28,142 nt of DNA from Clostridiales bacterium UBA1779 (GTDB lineage Bacteria > Bacillota > Clostridia > Oscillospirales > CAG-272), in the NCBI GenBank assembly GCA_002314565.1, contig DCGL01000007.1, positions 50,510 through 78,651 on the forward strand, read 5' to 3'. Below the pieces are notes generated by a model. The model made no database searches. It saw nothing but the letters and a program-made list of their open reading frames with translations, and was not told the origin of the DNA. The position numbers and the translations under genes were made by a program. Each line of letters starts with the position of its first letter. The first letter of the stretch is position 1. This document shows, piece after piece, positions 16,937 through 25,005 of this stretch.

Positions 16937-19075
16937 TTACAGTCGATAGTCAATTTCGACGATAATATTGGTAATGAAGCTTACGATATTACCGACAAGT
17001 GTTGTGAACAGAATTGCAATGAACATAATAAATGCCATGGCAACGATTGTTCCGAGGGATGTGATAAAGTTCTTTCCGAGAGAATAATCGTGTGTTACCA
17101 TCATACCCATAAAGATGAGCAGGAAGCACCATGCCATTCCGATTCCGTTGATGAACTCGATAACCTGCAGTTCTTCACTCAGAGCTACGTTTGAGTAGAG
17201 AGTTGTGGGAATGATTGTAAGGCTGAGAGGAAGCAGTGAATAAGAACATGCAACGAAGATGTCCTTGAAGCTTCCTTCACCTTCGAACAGCGTTGTAAGG
17301 CACCAGTTGGAAAGTATCCACAAAAACAGAGGTACCAGAACGCCGAGAGATGTTGAGGCAATGGATTTGAAGTTTCCTTCGGGATTCACAAGATAGCCTG
17401 AACCGATTTCCTGATAGAAAACGGCAAACAGGGTAATCAGAATGAAGACCAGCGAAGCTCTTACAGAACCTCTCTTTTCATGTTTCAGATCCCAGAATCC
17501 GTCGAAAGGATGGAAGATAAGATGGAATACGAAGAGCAGCTCTTCGCCGAAGGTTCTCTTTCCTCCTGCAGTGGCAGCATGCGTATTGACTTTATCGGCC
17601 CACTTGAAGAACAGGTATACGCCGACGCAGACGGTTACGATAACAAGCGGAATTACGAGAACGTACTTTGAAATCCAGTCTTTTCTGATTTCCTGATATG
17701 ACTTGGACCATCCGTCAGTATAATAGGAAGCTTCGTAATACTCGAGAGCCTGCTCATACTGACCGTTTCTGTAAAGGGCGTTACCTATTCCGATGTAAGC
17801 TACGTCGAAGTTTGAGTTTCTCTTCAGAATTTCTGTCCAGTCGTCGATTGCACGGTCATACTGACGGTTATTCTGGTTGGCAAGAGCCTGAATCAGAATA
17901 TCGCCGTATTCTGTTCTCTGGTAAACCGTGAAGCTCTTTGCAGTAGAGTCAAGCATCATAAGCGTTCCGTCTGACATATAGACAACAGCCTTGAGTGAGC
18001 TTGCGTTTCCGAGCTGGCTTCCGCTGTCACCGAAGGCAAACAGCAGATTTCCGTCGAAATCATATGTAAAAATCTTTGAGCGCTTCTGGTCAATGATGGA
18101 CCAGGTCTTTTCGGGACCTACGGCTACGTCAACGACTGTGGATACACCGGTCATTGAGCCGTCATAGCTTGTGTTTACAAAATCAACTTCACCTGCAGGC
18201 GGCCAGAAGCCGTTACGTCTCATAACCTCTTCGCCTGACTTGTTCAGCATCTTGACGGGCAGATAGTCACCGGATTTTGTCTTTGCCTTGATAGCCGATC
18301 TGACCTTGCTTTCTGTAATGGATGAAGTGGTTATATAAATGAACCCATCCTCATTCATATCGATGTTGTTGAATTCAGTTGCAATGTAGGATGCTGACAG
18401 AGCCTTCTGTTCTTCTGTCTGGAATCTGCGCCAGAATTTATCCCATGCAGAGATTGTAACCTTCTGGGCACCGATGAAGGAAATGAAGGTTCCGTCATCG
18501 TCCATAACGATGATACCCTGATAAGTTGTTGAAGATACGACGTAAAGTCTTCCGTAATCGTCAACTACAAGGGCAACCGGCTTATAAACGCTTCCTGTGT
18601 CGAACAGTGAGCTCTGAGGCTCGGGAATAACCTTTATGAATTTGCCTTCGCGGTCAAAGGTTACGATTCTGTTCTGGTTGGTATCCGCAACGTAGATAAT
18701 CTCATCCGTTACGAAAACACCGGCAGGATTGTTAAGCTTATCCGGAACACCTTCGTCATTTGTAAAGGATGTAATGGAAAACTTGAATTTGAAATATCTG
18801 TCAAGAACGATTACTCTGTTGTTTCCGGCATCGGCAATGTATACATTGTCGTCGGAGTCAACCACGAGGTCGCGGGGGTCATCAAGGTTCTTGTCAAGTC
18901 CCATATAGGTGTAATCAATTGACTTGATTGCCGTGTATGCATCAGGGGAATACAGAGCCTCTCCTTCAAGTGAATATGTGTAGGTCTGATATGATCTTGA
19001 TGCCGATACAACTGTTGAAAGCAGCATCAAAGCCAGTGCAATTACCGCCAAGGCGGAAATGATTCTCTTTTTCAT
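16937..19075 (-). CDS. NHL-repeat, TPR and YIP1-domain membrane protein
   Basis: The 712-residue protein has a signal peptide at 1-25. NHL-type repeats (about 55-390) include DPRDLVVDSDDNVYIADAGNNRV and NPAGVFVTDEIIYVADTNQNRI, implying an extracellular beta-propeller. Two TPR-like units follow (about 395-455: QYDRAIDDWTEIL and GQYEQALEYYEAS), then one helix (471-490), then a YIP1-like domain of about five helices (510-712) starting FHLIFHPFDGFWDLKHEKRG. The order places propeller and TPR outside and YIP1 in the membrane. The ATG at 19075 has AAGGAGG upstream. Neighbours are 11 and 23 bases away. The YIP1 family has no settled bacterial role; here it may anchor the secreted partners. Architecture is confident, function is not. 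Confidence 0.85.
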   Translation of the reverse strand: MKKRIISALAVIALALMLLSTVVSASRSYQTYTYSLEGEALYSPDAYTAIKSIDYTYMGLDKNLDDPRDLVVDSDDNVYIADAGNNRVIVLDRYFKFKFSITSFTNDEGVPDKLNNPAGVFVTDEIIYVADTNQNRIVTFDREGKFIKVIPEPQSSLFDTGSVYKPVALVVDDYGRLYVVSSTTYQGIIVMDDDGTFISFIGAQKVTISAWDKFWRRFQTEEQKALSASYIATEFNNIDMNEDGFIYITTSSITESKVRSAIKAKTKSGDYLPVKMLNKSGEEVMRRNGFWPPAGEVDFVNTSYDGSMTGVSTVVDVAVGPEKTWSIIDQKRSKIFTYDFDGNLLFAFGDSGSQLGNASSLKAVVYMSDGTLMMLDSTAKSFTVYQRTEYGDILIQALANQNNRQYDRAIDDWTEILKRNSNFDVAYIGIGNALYRNGQYEQALEYYEASYYTDGWSKSYQEIRKDWISKYVLVIPLVIVTVCVGVYLFFKWADKVNTHAATAGGKRTFGEELLFVFHLIFHPFDGFWDLKHEKRGSVRASLVFILITLFAVFYQEIGSGYLVNPEGNFKSIASTSLGVLVPLFLWILSNWCLTTLFEGEGSFKDIFVACSYSLLPLSLTIIPTTLYSNVALSEELQVIEFINGIGMAWCFLLIFMGMMVTHDYSLGKNFITSLGTIVAMAFIMFIAILFTTLVGNIVSFITNIIVEIDYRL

Positions 19076-19086
19076 CTATTTCCTCC

Positions 19087-19959
19087 TTAGTCTTTCATAC
19101 CGCTGGAGCCCATGGTTTCAATGATTTTTGACTGTGAGATAACGAATACCATAACAGGAACTATCATCATTATAACGGAAGCAGCTGCTGAAGCTCCGGC
19201 ACGCTTGATTCCGCCGGCTACAATCTGGTTAATAGCGTAGTGGAATGATTTGAGCTGTTCTGAGTGAATGTAGATTGAAGAACCGGCATTCCAGAGATCC
19301 TGGAAGCAGTAAATTATCAGTGTCAGCCAGGCGGGCTTAACCATAGGCATTGCAATTACCCAGAAGGTTTTGAATTCGCTTGAACCGTCAAGTCTTGCGG
19401 ATTCGAGAACCGAGTTGTTTACGTTTGTTTCCATGAACTGCTTCATAAGGTACAGACCGAGTGTATGACCCCATGCGGGAACAATCAGAGCCCAGTATGA
19501 GTCGACCATTCCGAGAGCACTCATAAGAATGAAGTTTGAAACAGCGGTACAGGTCTTATGGAACATCAGTGACGTTCTGATGGTTGTGAAAATCCATTTT
19601 CTTCCGGGGAACATAATCTTGGAAAGAGCATAAGCGGCCATTGAACCGAAGAGCAGGTTTCCGAGTGTTCCGGTTACGGTTACGAGAACAGTATTGAAAA
19701 TGTATCTTGAGAAAGGCACCCAGGACGTGTTCATAAGGACGAACAGATCCTTGAAGTTTCTGAAGGTCGGGTTGATAACATAAAGATGAGGGGGGAAGAT
19801 CCAAAGTTCGTCAAGAGGCTTAAAGGACTGTGAAATAGCGTATACCATCGGAACCAGCATAAATATTCCGAGGATTACCAGCATTGTGGTAATCCCGGCA
19901 TCGCCGCCGACCGAACGGTTAAGTACAACCTTATGTTTTCTTGTTCTTAATTTTGCCAT
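19087..19959 (-). CDS. Carbohydrate-type ABC transporter permease, MalG-like (first pair)
   Basis: The 290-residue protein has six predicted membrane helices and a length normal for the MalG family. The EAA loop ESARLDGSSEFKTFWVIAMP is followed by MVKPAW. The ATG at 19959 lies one base past the stop codon of the MalF-like partner, and its ribosome binding site (AAGGTAGG) falls inside that gene's last codons, so translation is coupled. With 19961-20902 it forms the membrane channel for the solute-binding protein at the head of the operon. Substrate unknown; sugar or oligosaccharide is inferred from family. Confidence 0.92.
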   Translation of the reverse strand: MAKLRTRKHKVVLNRSVGGDAGITTMLVILGIFMLVPMVYAISQSFKPLDELWIFPPHLYVINPTFRNFKDLFVLMNTSWVPFSRYIFNTVLVTVTGTLGNLLFGSMAAYALSKIMFPGRKWIFTTIRTSLMFHKTCTAVSNFILMSALGMVDSYWALIVPAWGHTLGLYLMKQFMETNVNNSVLESARLDGSSEFKTFWVIAMPMVKPAWLTLIIYCFQDLWNAGSSIYIHSEQLKSFHYAINQIVAGGIKRAGASAAASVIMMIVPVMVFVISQSKIIETMGSSGMKD

Positions 19960-19960
19960 C

Positions 19961-20902
19961 TTACTTACCTACCTTTGAAATCAGGTTTTTAACCAGCTTG
20001 TTGGCACCAATCATTATCCCAAACAGAATAACTGCTATTGCGGATGAATAACCGATTTCATAACGAGATCCACCGTAGTCATTGAGGTGGTGAGTGATTG
20101 TCCATGCACAGTAGTCAACTGAAGGGTTACCGCAGAGAGCATCAACGATGCTTCCGTAACCGAATGAAGAAGTGATGGACATAATAGCACCGAACATCAG
20201 CTGAGGCTTCATGGAAGGAAGTGTGATGTACCAGAGCTCCTGCCAGCGGTTACGTACACCGTCAACGGCGCCCGCCTCATAAAGTGAGCGGTCAACCCCC
20301 TGAAGTCCCGCAATGAAGGAAAGGAAGGCAGTACCGAGTGAGCACCACAGTGAAACCATGATACAAAGAGGCATTACGTAATCGGCATCTTCAAACCAGT
20401 TGATTTCTTCAGTGATGAAACCGAGCTGTTTAAGCCAGGCGTTGGCCCAACCATAAGCGTCCCCAGAGAATAGCGTACCGAATATGGTATAAATACCTCC
20501 GGAAATTGAAGGTGCATAGAAAATAAGTGTAACAAGAGCTCTGATTTTGGGCTCAAGTTCGTTGATGAACCATGCAACCATATAGGACATTAGGTAGGAT
20601 GAAGGTCCTACGATACCTGCAAAAATGAAGGTGTTCTTGATAGCGATAAGAAAGATATCGTCATCAAGAAAAAGTCTGATGTAGTTATCCACACCGACAA
20701 AATTCGGAACCTGCAGCATATTGAAGTCTGTGAAACTTACAACGATAGAGACGAGAACCGGGGCAACCGTGAACATAATGAATACAATGATGAAGGGGGC
20801 AATCATTGCGTAACCGACCCAGTTCTTCTTCATCTCTTTCCATGTCCACTGCGCTCTTGTCATATCTTTTCTTGATACGGCTTTGGTCGCTGTTTTTGAC
20901 AT
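19961..20902 (-). CDS. Carbohydrate-type ABC transporter permease, MalF-like (first pair)
   Basis: The 313-residue protein carries a basic N-terminal tail (about 1-28) and six membrane helices. The EAA loop YEAGAVDGVRNRWQELWYIT is at about 208-227, with LPSMKPQ after it. It lacks the extracellular insert of the second MalF-like protein in this operon. The ATG at 20902 has AAAGGAGAT upstream, 21 bases after the solute-binding protein stop. Order (binding protein, MalF-like, MalG-like) is the classic arrangement of the carbohydrate uptake-1 type. The ATPase, usually an MsmK/UgpC-like shared subunit, is not encoded in this window. Confidence 0.92.
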   Translation of the reverse strand: MSKTATKAVSRKDMTRAQWTWKEMKKNWVGYAMIAPFIIVFIMFTVAPVLVSIVVSFTDFNMLQVPNFVGVDNYIRLFLDDDIFLIAIKNTFIFAGIVGPSSYLMSYMVAWFINELEPKIRALVTLIFYAPSISGGIYTIFGTLFSGDAYGWANAWLKQLGFITEEINWFEDADYVMPLCIMVSLWCSLGTAFLSFIAGLQGVDRSLYEAGAVDGVRNRWQELWYITLPSMKPQLMFGAIMSITSSFGYGSIVDALCGNPSVDYCAWTITHHLNDYGGSRYEIGYSSAIAVILFGIMIGANKLVKNLISKVGK

Positions 20903-20923
20903 TGGCTTTATCTCCTTTCCTTA

Positions 20924-23900
20924 TTAATCAAGAGGATAAGATGCCTGATAGTTCTTGAGGGCATCAGCGCAAACTCTGATATATGTGCAGGCAAGTTCAA
21001 ACTTGGCACTATCGGCAGCTTCGAGAGCATCTGCTGCTGCACGGAGAGCATTGATCTTTTCGTCGGCTGTATAGCTCTTGAACGAGGCATTGTCTTCAAT
21101 GATGGCATTGAATGCAGCCTGTACTGCGTCAATCTGAGTCTTGTACGTTGTCTTATCGGCGTCGCTGATAACGTTGGCTTTCATCTTATCAAGAAGCTTT
21201 ACGTCGTATTCATCATCACTGTCAAAGACCAGAGTCTTTGTTCCTCCAGGCATTGCCTTCAGACCGTAGAGATGATTTTCTTCGATTTCACCGAACAGAT
21301 ACTGAGTCATATAATAACGCTTTGATGCAAGAGTCTGACCTATCTGAAGCGATTCAAGTCCGAATTCCTGTCTCTTTCTGGTTATTTCCTTATTAATTAT
21401 ATTAATGTAGCTGAGAAGCTTCTGAACAGGGTCAGCGCCGTCGTTATAAGCACCGAGGAATGAGAAGTTGGTATAACGACCGATAATGTAAGATCCGGGG
21501 TAGTTCGGGATTGAAGCGAGGTTGTCAAACTGAGCAACGAGGTTTGTTCTTTCCTTGTTGGTCCAGGGCATTGACTGAAGCGCTTCGATGTTTGCCGTCG
21601 AATGCTTGGCGGAATCACCGAGGATGGCTATCATTTCGTTTGCGTAGTTAACCTGGCAATCTTCTTCAACGTGCCACTTCATAAACTTCCAGGTTGCTTC
21701 TTCCTGGTCACAGCTTGAAATCATAACGATGGCGGATGCTGTTGAAACGGCAACGTTATTGATTTTCTTGTTTCCGTTTTCATCGACGGTTTCAAAGCCG
21801 GGAACGGGAACGAATTCCCAGAGTCCGCGAAGCTCGGTTGCGAAAACGATCAGCTGGTTGTATGTTCCGATGGCACCGGCAATACCGATGGGCATTTCAC
21901 CGGTTCTGAATCTGTTTGCAAAGCTGTACTTGTAGGGGAATGAATACATCGTGAACATATTACACATGGTTTCAAAGGAATCAAGTGCAAGGTTGGAATC
22001 GAGATTGATTCTCATACCGTTATCCGCGAAGAGGGTTCCGCCCATCTGGTAGAGGTAAATCTTATAGTCAGTTGACAAACCGATGGTCATACTGTTCTGG
22101 GACAGAATCGTTGCAGCTTCAAGCAGCTCATCCCAGGTATCCAGCGATTCGATGCCGAGGTCGGCTATGATATCTGTACGGAGGAACATCATGGCGAAGG
22201 ACTGTGTCTCAGGCAGTCCGTAATAGTGCATAAAGTCGTCCTTGTCTGCAATACCCATAACCAGCATGGCGGCATCGTTGAATATGTACTTTTCGTTTAT
22301 TACGGGCTTGCCGTTTGCATCGTATACGGTATTGAAGTTTTCATCTACCTTATAATAAAGCATATCTGTGAAGCCGTCAAAGTTTTCGATTTCCTTAAGG
22401 GCTCCGCGGATAGCATAGTTGATAACGGTATCTTCACCCAGACCGATATAAGCATCGGGTCCCTGTCCTGCAAGAATTGAAGGAAGCAGCGTACCGCCTG
22501 TAATCAGCTTGAGGTTTACGGGAACACCGGTATCGGGAGTAAAGTCGTTGTTTATCAGATTTCTGATAACCTGAGCCTGGTCACGGCCGTAGGCGTTCCA
22601 GACATCGATGGATTCTTCATTTTCCGTAACGTCAGCAGAAGCACCCATACGGTCATAGTGTCTGAAGAAGCTCTGGAAGAATGACTCGATTTCATGAATC
22701 AAAGACTGGAAGAAGTTGGCTTCAGCCTGTGGCTTCTTTTCGTCAGCACTTTGAATCAAAATATAGTCAATCTGAAGAGGCTGTGTCTTTGCGTCGCTGA
22801 GCCACGTACCGAGGTTACCAATATAGTTCTTCAGGGTATCAAGGTTCTTTGCAATTTCTTCTTCGGGATCCTGACCCATCTTAGAAAGCAGACGGACAAT
22901 CTTATCAAGCGTTGCACTGTTTGAACTCTTCGTTCCGGCAAGTTCAACCAGCTGCTCTGAAATACCTTCGATTTTTCCGGACTGCATAATGAGATCGATA
23001 ACGGTATCGGGCATTACGCTTGAAAAATAGTAGTCACGGGATTCATCGGGATCGGCACCGGTCAGCTTAAGGATATTAAGGTAAGCGTTGTTGATAACGT
23101 TCAGAGAGTTCTGAACGGAAGCAACAACTGACCCCATCGTTCCGAGAGAAACCTCGAATCTGATGGTGTATTCAACACCGGCCTTGAAGTAGAATTCGCA
23201 TTCGGTGTATTCAATGGTGGTCTTTCCATTTTCATCGGTATCGAGGTCACCGAACTGAAGTGCGCCGGACTGCCAGTAAGTATCATAATTGAATCTGAGT
23301 TCACGTGCTTCGTCAAATGGAACGCCGTTATAGTATCCCTTATCGCCTTCTTTCAGCGTATCGTCACTGAAAATATAGAGTACGCGTGAAGAATAAATAC
23401 CGTCGTTTACGTTCTGTCTGAATCTGGGACAGATCTGGTACATACCGTCGGCATTTACGGTGAACGTGTACTGAACCCACTGACCGGCAACCTGCCACTT
23501 TTCGCCGCCGATTGTGTTAAGAACAACACGGCCGGCGTCGCAGGGACTGGTAGCGGCACTTGAACGGTCTTCAACGGGATATACGGTATTGGTTGACGTG
23601 GCATCCGGCTCTTCGCCTTCAAGCTTAACCACGTCCGTTCCCTTGGGTTCGCTGCCGTACTGTGCGATATAGTCTGCATAAGACATAACCTCGGTGACAG
23701 GTACAATTTCAATCTTCGCAATGGCGATTTCTTCTGAAATACCCTCAAGAGAAATGATGTTCTCGCCTTCTGTCAGAACAAACATAAAGGGATCTTTGTA
23801 GAAGCCGTCTGAATCCTTGATGGTGTATTCGCACCATTCGGGAACCTGAATTGACGTTGCACGGATTTCGTTTCCGTCAATATCACGGACGAAACGTCTT

Positions 23901-24454
23901 ACGGTTCCGTCCTTGAGTGTGTTTTCGTTTGCGGAATCATACTGGGCTTTCCAAACCTTTGTCATAGTAATATTGTATGCTTCTGAGAAAGGAATGGTGC
24001 CGTTGATTCTCAGTATACGCTGGATTGCCGTAGCGTTTGACTGACTTTCAACAGGCCAGTAGTACATCTTGATGTTGTACTTCGCTGTTTTCGGAACATT
24101 GAACCTGTAAGCAACAATGCCCGAATTTGGAGTTGTCAGAGCTTCGATGCCGTCATAGGTTTCGACGCTGACATTGGCTGTTGTTGCAGCCTTGTCATAA
24201 TCTGTGCCCTTGACGGAAATTGTGGATTCGGCTCTGGGGTAAAGAGTTTCGTTTGAGAATTTTGAGACATAGCTCTCATACGAAACAATGCCGAGCAGCT
24301 CGCCTGCAGCTGCAATTGCGTTGCTGGAATATGAAGACGATGTCTTGGAAACAACATCTTCAGCTTCTTCTGCAGAAGCGAAGGCGCCAAGGCAGCCGAC
24401 TGCCGTCAGCAAAGCAAGCAGCAGAGCGAGTCCGCGCTGGAACGTTTTTGCCAT
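20924..24454 (-). CDS. Very long secreted solute-binding protein with N-terminal beta-sandwich domains
   Basis: 1176 residues. The signal peptide is 1-28 with AFASA before the cleavage site. Residues about 35-250 and 260-470 look like two beta-sandwich, CBM-like modules (FNVPKTAKYNIKMYYWP; VQYTFTVNADGMYQICPRF). A helical linker (about 475-600) follows. A type-1 extracellular solute-binding domain runs from about 610 to 1060 (DVWNAYGRDQAQVIRNLI, then GGTLLPSILAGQGPDAYIG). An Ala-rich helical tail ends it. Standard family members are about 400-450 residues. A Cys at 21 does not sit in a good lipobox, so anchoring is uncertain. The ATG at 24454 is chosen over a GTG at 24496: GGGAGG is correctly spaced, and the GTG lies inside the promoter -10 spacer region. 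First gene of the operon. Confidence 0.88.
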   Translation of the reverse strand: MAKTFQRGLALLLALLTAVGCLGAFASAEEAEDVVSKTSSSYSSNAIAAAGELLGIVSYESYVSKFSNETLYPRAESTISVKGTDYDKAATTANVSVETYDGIEALTTPNSGIVAYRFNVPKTAKYNIKMYYWPVESQSNATAIQRILRINGTIPFSEAYNITMTKVWKAQYDSANENTLKDGTVRRFVRDIDGNEIRATSIQVPEWCEYTIKDSDGFYKDPFMFVLTEGENIISLEGISEEIAIAKIEIVPVTEVMSYADYIAQYGSEPKGTDVVKLEGEEPDATSTNTVYPVEDRSSAATSPCDAGRVVLNTIGGEKWQVAGQWVQYTFTVNADGMYQICPRFRQNVNDGIYSSRVLYIFSDDTLKEGDKGYYNGVPFDEARELRFNYDTYWQSGALQFGDLDTDENGKTTIEYTECEFYFKAGVEYTIRFEVSLGTMGSVVASVQNSLNVINNAYLNILKLTGADPDESRDYYFSSVMPDTVIDLIMQSGKIEGISEQLVELAGTKSSNSATLDKIVRLLSKMGQDPEEEIAKNLDTLKNYIGNLGTWLSDAKTQPLQIDYILIQSADEKKPQAEANFFQSLIHEIESFFQSFFRHYDRMGASADVTENEESIDVWNAYGRDQAQVIRNLINNDFTPDTGVPVNLKLITGGTLLPSILAGQGPDAYIGLGEDTVINYAIRGALKEIENFDGFTDMLYYKVDENFNTVYDANGKPVINEKYIFNDAAMLVMGIADKDDFMHYYGLPETQSFAMMFLRTDIIADLGIESLDTWDELLEAATILSQNSMTIGLSTDYKIYLYQMGGTLFADNGMRINLDSNLALDSFETMCNMFTMYSFPYKYSFANRFRTGEMPIGIAGAIGTYNQLIVFATELRGLWEFVPVPGFETVDENGNKKINNVAVSTASAIVMISSCDQEEATWKFMKWHVEEDCQVNYANEMIAILGDSAKHSTANIEALQSMPWTNKERTNLVAQFDNLASIPNYPGSYIIGRYTNFSFLGAYNDGADPVQKLLSYINIINKEITRKRQEFGLESLQIGQTLASKRYYMTQYLFGEIEENHLYGLKAMPGGTKTLVFDSDDEYDVKLLDKMKANVISDADKTTYKTQIDAVQAAFNAIIEDNASFKSYTADEKINALRAAADALEAADSAKFELACTYIRVCADALKNYQASYPLD

Positions 24455-24486
24455 AAATGGATCCTCCCATATTTTTTGGTGGGCTA

Positions 24487-24515
24487 ATGATATCACAAAA
24501 CCACCCTTCTGTCAA
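24487..24515 (-). promoter_or_regulatory. Operon promoter, extended -10
   Basis: The -35 box TTGACA (24515-24510) and -10 box TATCAT (24492-24487) are 17 bases apart, and TGA directly before the -10 gives the extended form. The predicted start is near 24480, about 25 bases from the ATG. It is the only strong promoter in the operon. Confidence 0.85.
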
Positions 24516-24912
24516 CACAGTTGTTTTTATAATATATATATAAAGGACACCCGTTTTTCAGCCGAAATCAAGAACCATTTTCGCGGTCGCAGGACCGCAT
24601 GCACTGTTTGTTTTACTGCCAGACGGGCAATTATATTGTAATTATTCATAAAGTAAATTTTACTTACCTCCGCATTCGAAGCCCTGCTCAACTTCCGGCA
24701 TTTTTTTCCTAACAATGCCGCATTTCGGTTCGTAATCCGCTTTAAATCGGTAAATTTAATTGACCACAGCTTCTCAAAATGATTGCGCATGCAACTTTTT
24801 GTCCCGGGCAGAGTTCAAATGTCAAGGCGCAATTGGTTGCTTTGTGCATTTTGTACAAATATTATGAATTTTTGGTAAATTATGCGTTTTTGCCTCCCGG
24901 ACAGCCTTTTTC
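24516..24912. other. AT-rich intergenic region with inverted repeats, no gene seen
   Basis: About 400 bases without a convincing gene lie between the terminator of the upstream unit and the transport operon promoter. Inverted repeats are GCGGTC-GCAG-GACCGC at 24583-24598, CGGCATT/AATGCCG at 24696-24720, and the palindrome at 24651-24665. A minus-strand frame of 87 codons (24790-24527) has no ribosome binding site or recognisable product. The region may hold operators for the transport operon or be decayed sequence. Confidence 0.5.
24651..24665. promoter_or_regulatory. Perfect 15-bp palindrome, candidate operator
   Basis: AAGTAAA-T-TTTACTT is a perfect inverted repeat (7+1+7) about 135 bases upstream of the transport operon -35 box. 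No regulator gene sits nearby, and the sequence does not match a CcpA cre site. Function is inferred from symmetry only. Confidence 0.4.
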
Positions 24913-24914
24913 GA

Positions 24915-24949
24915 CAAAAAAGCCGCCGGACACTGGACTGCCGGCAGCT
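24915..24949 (-). terminator. Terminator after the unknown membrane-anchored protein gene
   Basis: On the minus strand AGCTGCCGG (24949-24941) pairs with CCGGCGGCT (24929-24921), one wobble, followed by six T (24920-24915). It closes the ROK-plsY-unknown unit. Confidence 0.88.
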
Positions 24950-25005
24950 CTTCAGATATGAGATTTCAGGGGGCTTTGAATCCGTTCCGCAGGTATACGG
25001 AAGCG

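Noticed and set aside
24389..24400. Possible lipobox (AVGC) in the solute-binding protein
   Set aside because: The -3 residue is Ala and a standard AFASA cleavage site follows, so lipid anchoring is not supported.
24455..24496. GTG start 14 codons upstream for the solute-binding protein
   Set aside because: It lies upstream of the predicted transcription start, overlapping the promoter -10 and spacer, and would destroy the signal peptide.
24540..24570. CcpA cre-like sequence upstream of the operon promoter
   Set aside because: TGAAAAACGGGTGTCC has an extra base and poor symmetry compared with the cre consensus.
24527..24790. Minus-strand 87-codon frame in the intergenic region
   Set aside because: No ribosome binding site, no recognisable product, and it overlaps hairpins and the AT-rich block next to the operon promoter.
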